Origin: Cellvibrionaceae bacterium
Lineage (GTDB): Bacteria; Pseudomonadota; Gammaproteobacteria; Pseudomonadales; Cellvibrionaceae
Length of the DNA: 21,157 nt
Direction of reading: 5' to 3'
Assembly: GCA_021151615.1 (NCBI GenBank)
Contig: JAGKXA010000055.1
Location: 1-21,157, forward strand
Positions 1 through 6,078 of this stretch are shown here, piece by piece. The position numbers and the translations under genes are program-made. How positions within the stretch are numbered: position 1 is the first letter of the stretch; each line of letters opens with the position of its first letter. The notes below the pieces were generated by a model, which saw only the letters and a list, made by a program, of their open reading frames with translations, made no database searches and was not told the DNA's origin.

Positions 1-1
1 A

Positions 2-148
2 TTTGATTGGAACTACAAATTAACCGAGCGCTGGGATTTGCGTTTGTTGGCGAGCTATCGCCAGTTACCCGACGAAATCTCGGCGAGTCCTTTAATAAAC
101 GATAATAAAGTGATCACGGTGTTCGTTGGGGGGGTGTACCATTTCTGA
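2..148 (+). CDS. MipA/OmpV-family outer membrane protein, 3' end only
   Basis: Only the last 48 codons are inside the window, read in the frame starting at base 2 and stopping with TGA at 146-148. The tail contains RWDLRLLASYRQLP, then ASPLINDNKVITV, and ends GGVYHF. The alternating pattern, the SPLI-type motif and the terminal phenylalanine are those of the last beta-strands of MipA/OmpV outer-membrane barrels. This family contains the E. coli scaffold protein that binds MltA. In many gammaproteobacteria a mipA gene sits beside a DUF3019 gene and an RstAB-like two-component system, which is what follows here, so they are probably one operon. Family assignment rests on a short C-terminal segment and on context. 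Confidence 0.72.
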   Translation, partial: FDWNYKLTERWDLRLLASYRQLPDEISASPLINDNKVITVFVGGVYHF

Positions 149-590
149 TGGATGCCTGCGGAGCGCACGCGCTGTTTCCCTGCTAAAACTATTATTGCTG
201 GCGCTGTTGCTGCCGGCTACCTATGTGCGCGCCGAAACTTCAACCGCGCACAGCTCATCCTCGCTACCGCTGATTCAATTTTCCATCAAGCCGCGGTTGT
301 GTGTACTCAATGCGGGCGAGGAAGTTTGCCACGACGAATTGCAAGTGAAATGGGAATCGCCAGTGGTGCGCTCCCTGTGTTTATTTCAAACGGATAAAAC
401 CGAGCCCTTGCGCTGCTGGGAAAATGAAACTCGCGGCGAATATCAGTTTGAATTGACGGCCAGTGTCAGCACCGATTTCCAATTGCGCGAACAGGTGAGC
501 GATAAACCCCTGAGCGACCAGCGCTTCCAGGTTGTCTACAATGACAAGAAATATCGCAAGGCGCGGCGCAATCCCTGGAGCTTTTTTTAA
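126..590 (+). CDS. DUF3019 family exported protein
   Basis: A protein of up to 154 residues of unknown function. After a leucine-rich signal segment ending near TYVRAE comes a compact domain with KPRLCVL, EVCHDEL, VRSLCLF and LRCWEN, and a basic end RRNPWSFF. The four cysteines and the RR-x-PWSFF ending match DUF3019 as I know it. It is predicted to be exported to the periplasm. The start is uncertain: no ATG is in frame before the signal segment. The candidate used is TTG at 126, which would overlap the MipA gene by 23 bases; ATGs at 148 and 152 are in other frames. The gene lies between mipA and the response regulator, 44 bases before the latter, suggesting one operon and a role linked to the outer-membrane protein or to the signal sensed by the kinase. 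Confidence 0.8.
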   Translation: MGGCTISDGCLRSARAVSLLKLLLLALLLPATYVRAETSTAHSSSSLPLIQFSIKPRLCVLNAGEEVCHDELQVKWESPVVRSLCLFQTDKTEPLRCWENETRGEYQFELTASVSTDFQLREQVSDKPLSDQRFQVVYNDKKYRKARRNPWSFF

Positions 591-634
591 TCCACAAAAG
601 TAGTTAGCAGAATATTTACCAACGGGAAATTTCC

Positions 635-1336
635 ATGTCGCAAAACAACTTAATATTACTGGTCGAGGATGACCGCCGTTTGGCGCAGCTGGTCAAAGAT
701 TTTCTGGAAAGTAATGACTTTCAGGTAGCGATTGAAGATAACGGTAATCGCGTATTGCGCCAGGCGCAAAACTTGAATCCGGCGCTAATTATTCTGGATT
801 TGATGTTACCGGGCAAAGACGGCCTTACACTGTGCAAAGAACTGCGTCCGAATTTTAAAGGCCCCATTTTAATGCTTACCGCGCGCGATTCCGATTTGGA
901 TCAAGTGCTGGGTTTGGAATACGGTGCCGATGATTATGTGATTAAGCCGGCTGAACCGCGCGTACTGCTTGCACGAATTCGCGCCTTGATGCGCCGCTAC
1001 TATCAAAATGATCCGCGCGAACAGGAAAACATCGGCTTTGGTGAGTTAAATATTCAGCCGGGTGCGCGCAAAGTATCGCTGGCCGGACAGGAAGTGGTGT
1101 TATCCAGTCATGAATTTGATTTGCTGTTGGCCCTGGCGGCACAGGCCGGGCAAATTCTCAGTCGCGAATTTTTGTTCAACCATATTTACAACCGTGAGTA
1201 CGATGGATTGGATAGGACTATTGATGTGCGCATTTCGCAGCTGCGTAAAAAACTCAATGACAACCCGGAAAATCCCACCCGAATTAAAACCATTTGGGGT
1301 AAGGGCTATTTATTTATTGCGGATGCCTGGCAATAA
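635..1336 (+). CDS. OmpR/PhoB-family response regulator, RstA-like
   Basis: A 233-residue two-component response regulator. The receiver domain (about residues 5-118) has the acidic pair in VEDD (residues 10-13), the phospho-acceptor Asp55 in LILDLMLPGKDG-type context, Thr82 and Lys104 (YVIKP). A winged-helix DNA-binding domain fills about residues 130-230, with LSSHEFDLLLAL, the DRTIDVRISQLRKKL recognition region and TIWGKGYLF. The receiver resembles E. coli RstA around MLPGKDG and the alpha4-beta5 region. It acts in the cytoplasm as a transcription factor phosphorylated by the kinase encoded next. A GGGA-type ribosome-binding site precedes the ATG. Its targets probably include the mipA-DUF3019 operon it sits in; that is an inference from position. 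Confidence 0.93.
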   Translation: MSQNNLILLVEDDRRLAQLVKDFLESNDFQVAIEDNGNRVLRQAQNLNPALIILDLMLPGKDGLTLCKELRPNFKGPILMLTARDSDLDQVLGLEYGADDYVIKPAEPRVLLARIRALMRRYYQNDPREQENIGFGELNIQPGARKVSLAGQEVVLSSHEFDLLLALAAQAGQILSREFLFNHIYNREYDGLDRTIDVRISQLRKKLNDNPENPTRIKTIWGKGYLFIADAWQ

Positions 1337-1379
1337 ATGTGTTTGATAATAAAATTTATGTTCGCTGCGATATGGTCAT

Positions 1380-1418
1380 GTTGGGGTTCGCAAGTCAGCC
1401 TACGCGGCTCGCCCCAAC
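1380..1418. repeat. palindromic intergenic repeat between the regulator and kinase genes
   Basis: GTTGGGG (1380-1386) is an exact inverted match to CCCCAAC (1412-1418), followed by CTACGGGG. The intervening bases hold TTCGCAAG, CAGCC, TACGCGGCTCG. The composition and the GTAGGTTGGG-like reverse strand resemble the short mobile palindromic repeats scattered between genes in many bacteria. It lies in the 107-base gap between the regulator stop and the likely kinase start at 1444 and is transcribed with the operon, so it could affect mRNA processing between the two. Confidence 0.55.
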
Positions 1419-1443
1419 CTACGGGGAATGTAACATCCATATT

Positions 1444-2757
1444 ATGAATCGCGCGTTTATCACGCTCTATTTTTTTATCGTCGCCTCGGTGATATTAATC
1501 GGCTGGGGGCTCAACCAATTTTGGGAAACACTGGCACCAGAGCAGGAAGCGAGCGCCGAAATTCACGCACTGTTTACTGTTATCGAAAAAGATTTACTCC
1601 AGCAACAACCGCAAACAGAAGCAGGTTTTGCGCAGCAAGCACAACAATTGGCGCAGGATCTGCAACTCACCCTGGAAATTTTGCCGCTCGATGATGTGGC
1701 CCAATCATCGGCCATGCATGAGCTCCATGCCGGAAAAATCCTTGCCGCCACGAGCGACCGGCAACTTATCTGGTACAAGCGCCTTGCTACGACGGATCAG
1801 GTAATTATGCTCAGTCTCCCGCAAGCGGATGACCGTGAATCACCGTTGTATAACTTGCTGTTGATTATTTTTTACCTCGCTATCGCAGTGGTTATTTATT
1901 TATGGGTTTGGCCGCTTTCGCGCGACAGTAAAAAACTGGAAGTGCAAACGCGCAACCTCGGCAAAGACGAGGTTCCGCAAACACTGGATATCTCACCCAC
2001 CTCCACACTTTATCCACTTGCAAAAGCCTTTAACCAAATGGCGCAGCGGTTGCGCGAATTGATTGCGTCCCATCGCGAAATGACCAACGCTGTTTCCCAC
2101 GAGTTGCGCACACCGCTAGCGCGCATGAAATTTGCCTTGGCAATGATCGACGAAGAAAAACTAAATGATAAAGATCGTCGCCAACTGCGCAGTGTGGAAT
2201 TGGACATTGCGGAAATGGAATCGCTGATCAGCTCGCTGTTAATGTACGCCGGCTTTGAACAAAAAACCCAGAGCCTGGTTCAATCGCCGGGCCATATGCG
2301 TGATCTGCTGGAAGAAATCCAGCTGCGTTTTGCCCGCCACAACGAACGTAATGTGCAATTAAGTGTGAATGATCACCAACCGGAAGCTTTGGTCTACTGT
2401 GAATGGAAGTTGATTGAAACAGTGCTACAAAATCTTATCAACAACGCCAAACGCTATGCACAAACCCACATCGCAGTAGAAATCCAACAAACAGAATACG
2501 AATACATCATTGCCGTAGAAGATGACGGCCCGGGAATTCCCGCTGAAAAACGCGAGCGGGTATTTGAATCCTTTGTACGCCTGTATCACGAGGACGAATC
2601 CGCCAGCGAAAAATCCAACGGCTCTGCCACTGGCGGTTTTGGCCTGGGTCTCGCCATCGTCAAACGCATTATGCAATGGCACAAGGGCCGTGCCGAATTT
2701 GTAGAACCCCAACAACTCGGCGGCGCGCGGGCGCAGGTGCGCTGGCCGAAAAACTAA
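1444..2757 (+). CDS. Sensor histidine kinase, RstB-like
   Basis: A 437-residue membrane histidine kinase. The ATG at 1444 is preferred because the transmembrane helix begins directly after it (MNRAFITLYFFIVASVIL). An open frame does extend upstream to 1339, but that part runs through a palindromic repeat and makes no sensible protein. Two membrane helices (about residues 5-25 and 135-155) flank a periplasmic sensor region of about 110 residues. A HAMP-like linker follows, then the H-box NAVSHELRTPLAR with phospho-accepting His219. The ATPase domain has the N-box QNLINNAKRYA, the G1 box EDDGPGIP and the G2 box GGFGLGLAIV. A short polar insert (DESASEKSNGSA) lies in the ATP lid. It pairs with the upstream RstA-like regulator. 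It ends 11 bases before the convergent toxin gene. Confidence 0.92.
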   Translation: MNRAFITLYFFIVASVILIGWGLNQFWETLAPEQEASAEIHALFTVIEKDLLQQQPQTEAGFAQQAQQLAQDLQLTLEILPLDDVAQSSAMHELHAGKILAATSDRQLIWYKRLATTDQVIMLSLPQADDRESPLYNLLLIIFYLAIAVVIYLWVWPLSRDSKKLEVQTRNLGKDEVPQTLDISPTSTLYPLAKAFNQMAQRLRELIASHREMTNAVSHELRTPLARMKFALAMIDEEKLNDKDRRQLRSVELDIAEMESLISSLLMYAGFEQKTQSLVQSPGHMRDLLEEIQLRFARHNERNVQLSVNDHQPEALVYCEWKLIETVLQNLINNAKRYAQTHIAVEIQQTEYEYIIAVEDDGPGIPAEKRERVFESFVRLYHEDESASEKSNGSATGGFGLGLAIVKRIMQWHKGRAEFVEPQQLGGARAQVRWPKN

Positions 2758-2768
2758 AAACGCGTTTG

Positions 2769-3182
2769 TTATGATGCCAACAAAGCAAGAAAGTTTTTGG
2801 CAGTAAATGCAATATCAGGAAAAGTATTTAGTAGTTTTTTGTCAGCGGTGATCAATTTCAGATCCAGCGATTTTGCCAGGGCTATAAACTCACAATCATA
2901 AGCAGAACAGCCGGTATCGGTGGCAAGTTTTAATACGCTTATAGAATCAACTTGATATTCGTTGCCGGTTAATAATTTTTCTGCCTCGGTTTGCATTTCT
3001 AAAGCAATACCAAGGTCAATCATATTTTTGCGTACATAAAGCGCCAATATATTGCGGAATTCGCTGCGCCAGAGTGCGGGTGCTATCCATTCTGAATCTA
3101 TATCCAACAGGCTTTCTACATCAGCGGTGTATTCAGTTGGCAGGTAGAGATAAGCAATAGTGTTGACATCAACAACAATCAT
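2769..3182 (-). CDS. VapC-like PIN-domain toxin (ribonuclease)
   Basis: A 137-residue PIN-domain protein. The acidic metal-binding residues expected of the family are visible: Asp5 in MIVVD, Glu41 in WRSEFRN, Asp96 in SAYDCEF and Asp114 in LITADKKL. Length fits VapC toxins, which cleave RNA (often initiator tRNA or rRNA) when their antitoxin is lost. Its start codon overlaps the stop of the upstream antitoxin gene by four bases (ATGA at 3179-3182), the usual translational coupling of toxin-antitoxin pairs. It is convergent with the sensor-kinase gene with an 11-base gap. The target RNA cannot be read from the sequence. Confidence 0.88.
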   Translation of the reverse strand: MIVVDVNTIAYLYLPTEYTADVESLLDIDSEWIAPALWRSEFRNILALYVRKNMIDLGIALEMQTEAEKLLTGNEYQVDSISVLKLATDTGCSAYDCEFIALAKSLDLKLITADKKLLNTFPDIAFTAKNFLALLAS

Positions 3183-3421
3183 TCCCTGCCTTCCCGTTTG
3201 GCAGCGTCAATCTCGTCAATCTCAATAAGGTCAGCATTAACCCGGTTGCGTAATGCCTGTGCGGATCTCTTCACCGTGTTTAGCGCGGGCTTGTTGGGCA
3301 GCAAGGCTTTTTCGAGGCAGACAATCAGCTCGCTGTTGATGCTGCGGCGATGGGCTTGGGCAGCCTGCTTCAGCTGGGCATACAGCGGATCAGGGATATT
3401 TTTGATAGTTAAAGAAGCCAT
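3179..3421 (-). CDS. FitA/VapB-like ribbon-helix-helix antitoxin
   Basis: An 80-residue antitoxin starting MASLTIKNIPDPLY. The N-terminal ribbon-helix-helix motif has the beta-strand ASLTIKNIP and a helix-turn-helix ending RRSINSELIVCLEKAL, as in FitA/Arc-type antitoxins. The acidic and basic tail (DLIEIDEIDAAKREGRE) would wrap the PIN toxin. The ATG at 3421 is chosen because the fold begins there and an AAAGG ribosome-binding site precedes it; the frame stays open upstream to 3478 without recognisable protein. It probably binds its own promoter to repress the pair, with the toxin as co-repressor. Confidence 0.87.
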   Translation of the reverse strand: MASLTIKNIPDPLYAQLKQAAQAHRRSINSELIVCLEKALLPNKPALNTVKRSAQALRNRVNADLIEIDEIDAAKREGRE

Positions 3422-3695
3422 AATGGTTAACCTTTGATCAGATTGCACCATTTTGGTTGCAAAACGGTTGCTGGTCAAGGCTTGGCTTGCTTGCTTTTTA
3501 GCTTGTGAATGCTGCGCACCGCCCCTAATGTTTATATGTTGCTACTGCCATAGTTAATGGTATGACGGTGGTAACCCGCAACATTGCGGATTTTGAATCC
3601 ATGGGCGTGAAACTTCTTAATCCGTGGTTATAGGAAGTTAAAATCTATGTAATTTAGAAGTTGAACTTTGGAATTACATAGAATAGCCTTGCTTT
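3422..3695. other. Intergenic region between the antitoxin and ATPase genes
   Basis: This 274-base gap separates two divergently transcribed genes and must hold both promoters. Visible structure: a short CCGCAA-CA-TTGCGG hairpin at about 3578-3591 and, at the right edge, a perfect 10-base inverted repeat listed separately. No convincing gene or RNA was found. Confidence 0.5.
3645..3681. promoter_or_regulatory. Perfect inverted repeat, possible operator before the ATPase gene
   Basis: CTATGTAATT (3645-3654) is exactly inverted as AATTACATAG (3672-3681), with a 17-base spacer, ending 14 bases before the ATG of the AAA ATPase gene. AT-rich arms this close to the start suggest an operator or a leader hairpin overlapping the ribosome-binding region. 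No bound protein can be named. Confidence 0.45.
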
Positions 3696-4883
3696 ATGAT
3701 TAAACGCCACATAGAACCTGAATTTCTCCAACTACTGGGTGAATACCCCATAGTGACCATCCTTGGGCCGCGTCAGGCAGGTAAAACCACGCTTGCCCGG
3801 CAGCTTTTACCTGACTATGCCTACGTTAACCTGGAGCATCCTGAAACCCGCGCGTTCGCCCAGGACGACCCCAAGGCCTTTTTGGCGCAATACCCCGGTA
3901 AGGTGATTTTTGATGAAATCCAGCGCTTACCGCAATTGCTCAGTTACCTGCAGGTGGCGGTGGACAATCAGCGCGAGAACGGGCGCTACGTGCTTACCGG
4001 CTCACATCAACTGGCCTTGCGCGAGGCGATTGCACAGTCTCTTGCAGGGCGCACGGCCATCCTTCACTTGCTACCTTTTTCCATCGCCGAATTGGTGGAT
4101 AACAACTTGGGTTTTGCCAATGCGGAAGATTACCTTTATCAAGGATTTCTGCCGCGTATCTATGATCAGCAACAACGTCCGTCAACAGCTTATGCAAATT
4201 ACTACCAGACTTATGTTGAGCGCGATGTTCGCCAACTGATTAATGTAAAAGACATTGCCCAGTTTCAAAAATTTATGAAGTTGGTTGCAGGCAGGGTAGG
4301 GCAGTTGATGGATTACTCATCGCTGGCGGGTGATGTTGGTGTAAGTGCAACAACGATCAAGCATTGGCTTTCCATTTTGGAAGCCTCTTTTATTCTTTAC
4401 AAATTGCCGCCCTATTTTGAAAATTTTGGTAAGCGTGTCATAAAAACACCGAAGTATTATTTTATGGATACGGGCTTGTTGTGTTTTTTACTGGGCATAG
4501 AAAATCCGCAACAAGTCGCACGTGATCCGCTAATTGGCCAGTTATTTGAAAATCTGGTAGTTATCGATGTGCTGAAAAACTTCTATAACAAAGGCAAGCT
4601 GGATAATCTCTATTTTTTCCGCGACAGCAATGGCCTTGAAGCCGATTTGTTATTGCAACAAGGTCGGCAGTTAATACCGATAGAAATAAAATCCAGTTCA
4701 ACCTATAAACCGGAACTACTCAAAGGACTTAAGCGGATTATGGAATTATCGCCACAAATGGCGAATGCGCACTTGGTTTATTCGGGTGATGCTATGCAGT
4801 TCAGTAACGGAATCAATGCTGTTCGTTTTGACGATTTGGCCGCGCGATTGAATTTAATTATAGTGACTCATCCAACGCCTTAA
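3696..4883 (+). CDS. AAA ATPase with DUF4143 C-terminal domain
   Basis: A 395-residue cytoplasmic protein. The N-terminal AAA_14 ATPase domain shows Walker A GPRQAGKT (residues 24-31), Walker B VIFDEIQ (Asp73/Glu74) and a sensor-1-like LTGSHQ (100-105). A central winged-helix-like segment (YSSLAGDVGVSATTIKHWL) precedes the DUF4143 domain. Near the C-terminus Asp317 (GLEADLLL) is followed by Glu330-x-Lys332 (PIEIKSS), the spacing of a PD-(D/E)xK nuclease-like core commonly present in this family. Proteins of this type are widespread, patchily distributed and of unsettled function; many sit in accessory regions, as this one does beside a toxin-antitoxin pair. Its last 26 bases overlap the convergent HxlR gene. 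No defence partner genes are adjacent, so a defence role cannot be claimed. Confidence 0.88.
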   Translation: MIKRHIEPEFLQLLGEYPIVTILGPRQAGKTTLARQLLPDYAYVNLEHPETRAFAQDDPKAFLAQYPGKVIFDEIQRLPQLLSYLQVAVDNQRENGRYVLTGSHQLALREAIAQSLAGRTAILHLLPFSIAELVDNNLGFANAEDYLYQGFLPRIYDQQQRPSTAYANYYQTYVERDVRQLINVKDIAQFQKFMKLVAGRVGQLMDYSSLAGDVGVSATTIKHWLSILEASFILYKLPPYFENFGKRVIKTPKYYFMDTGLLCFLLGIENPQQVARDPLIGQLFENLVVIDVLKNFYNKGKLDNLYFFRDSNGLEADLLLQQGRQLIPIEIKSSSTYKPELLKGLKRIMELSPQMANAHLVYSGDAMQFSNGINAVRFDDLAARLNLIIVTHPTP

Positions 4884-5178
4884 TCTGCAAAATTATCTCC
4901 AATACCTTGCTGCCTTTCTCCGTTAAATAATATTCCGTGCGTGGTGGCAATTCGTTAAAGCTTTTTTTATCGAGCAAACCATATTCCACCAATTTGCGAA
5001 AGCGTTCGCTGAGTACTTTGGTGGAAATGCCTTCAATCGCGCGTTCCAGTTCGCCTGGGCGATTAATACCTTTGCCAACATTGGTTAACACCGACACTGA
5101 CCATTTGCAGCCGATCACATCTTCCAGTTTTTGATAGCTGGAGCGCGATTTGGTAACAATTTTTTTTGCGTTTTGCAT
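4858..5178 (-). CDS. HxlR-family (DUF24) transcriptional regulator
   Basis: A 106-residue winged-helix regulator. Typical HxlR features are IGCKWSVSVL, the helix GISTKVLSERFRKLVEYGL and the wing PPRTEYYLTEKG. The usual glycine pair of IGGKW is Gly23-Cys24 here, and the N-terminal Cys-Pro-Val found in many relatives is absent, so Cys24 is the only cysteine in the chosen form. The start at 5178 is preferred: it gives the normal family length and has GGGGT upstream. An open frame reaches 5289, adding 37 residues with no family resemblance. Transcription diverges from the mini-glutaredoxin gene, so it most likely controls that gene and perhaps responds to thiol stress through Cys24; this is inference. 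Confidence 0.85.
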   Translation of the reverse strand: MQNAKKIVTKSRSSYQKLEDVIGCKWSVSVLTNVGKGINRPGELERAIEGISTKVLSERFRKLVEYGLLDKKSFNELPPRTEYYLTEKGSKVLEIILQIKALDESL

Positions 5179-5324
5179 CAGCAATTTACCCCATAAAGTA
5201 ACCCGGGCACCAAAAAGTGCCCGCTGTTTTTGTACGAACTGCGCAGTTAGAGTGAATCCAATCGTTGCGCAACGATCTTCTTGTGACATTGAATATTTTC
5301 AAACCTTAGTAAAGAGGATTCATT

Positions 5325-5561
5325 ATGAAAAGCCAAGCGGTGTTTTACCATGCCGGTTGCCCTGTGTGCGTTGCGGCGGAACATCAGGTGTTGGAATTAA
5401 TTGATCGCAATAAAGTCAGTGTGGAAGTGGTGCATTTGGGCGAAGCGAAAAATCGCCTTGCAGGGGCCAAAGCCGAGGGCGTTAAGTCGGTACCTGCGCT
5501 GGTGGTGGATGGCCAGGTGCTGCATATCAACTTTGGTGCGGCAATCGAAGAACTTGCGTAG
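5325..5561 (+). CDS. Small glutaredoxin/thioredoxin-fold protein
   Basis: A 78-residue protein with the whole glutaredoxin core: beta1 SQAVFYHAG, the redox motif Cys-Pro-Val-Cys (CPVC, residues 11-14), an alpha1 helix, the cis-proline region KSVPALVVDG and a final helix. No signal peptide, so it should act in the cytoplasm on disulfides or mixed disulfides. An AAAGAGG ribosome-binding site lies just upstream of the ATG. The gene is divergent from an HxlR regulator with a 146-base shared promoter region. A perfect 17-base-pair hairpin follows its stop codon. The natural substrate cannot be told. Confidence 0.86.
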   Translation: MKSQAVFYHAGCPVCVAAEHQVLELIDRNKVSVEVVHLGEAKNRLAGAKAEGVKSVPALVVDGQVLHINFGAAIEELA

Positions 5562-5584
5562 TTGCCGGGGTTGTCGCCCGGTTA

Positions 5585-5620
5585 TGCCCGATCAAGGGTT
5601 AAATAACCCTTGATCGGGCA
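5585..5620. repeat. Perfect 17-bp inverted repeat after the glutaredoxin gene
   Basis: TGCCCGATCAAGGGTTA (5585-5601) pairs without mismatch with 5604-5620, leaving a 2-base spacer. It would form a very stable hairpin 23 bases after the stop codon. No run of T follows (CTGCTATTCC), so it is not a standard intrinsic terminator; it may protect the 3' end of the mRNA, be a repeat element, or bind a dimeric protein. Confidence 0.7.
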
Positions 5621-6078
5621 CTGCTATTCCACAATCGTTTAACAAATGTACGACTTAAGGGCTGGCGCTTATTAAAACCTTGGGGTTAAAATGCGAGCGC
5701 CTTCACAAGAAAGGTCATGGCTTTCCTGCAAAGCTCATGTCCAGGCCAAGCAACTGCATCCTGATTTGCGCCAATAAGATTAACGTTTTCGCAAATGCAG
5801 TCGTGAGTCTGGTTATTCCAAGAGGCCCAGCCTCACCTCCTCGGCAAATTGTTATTCGGTCAAACAGCGCCCCATCCGGGTTCGCTGGGTTAATTATTCA
5901 TAAAATTTGGGCCTTGAGCCCAGGCTGACCCTGTTGGCGGCAGACCTTATAAGAATTGTTCGATTGGCAGTGTTTTCACTTATCGCGTCGATACCAGAGG
6001 CCATCGCTGGCATGTCTGGCGGTGTTGTTTTGTCTGCGGCGGTAGCGCAGGCCAACAATAACGATAAGAGAGAGCATT
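5621..6078. other. Long gene-poor leader of the pectinase lipoprotein gene
   Basis: About 460 bases with no convincing gene. Open frames here lack ribosome-binding sites or run into the pectinase gene. Near the 3' end is TATAAG (about 5949) and just before the pectinase ATG an AGAGAG ribosome-binding site. I saw none of the conserved cores of common riboswitches that I know by sight. The length suggests upstream regulation of the pectinase, by substrate sensing or catabolite control, but no site can be named. Confidence 0.5.

Noticed and set aside
1339..1443. N-terminal extension of the sensor kinase
   Set aside because: The extension translates a palindromic repeat and precedes an obvious membrane-protein N-terminus at the ATG at 1444.
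3570..3610. tRNA-like segment with a T-arm-like GGATTTTGAATCC
   Set aside because: No acceptor stem, D-arm or CCA end could be aligned; only a short hairpin is present.
5680..5928. 82-codon plus-strand frame in the pectinase leader
   Set aside because: It needs a TTG start, has no ribosome-binding site, and its product shows no domain, signal or family likeness.
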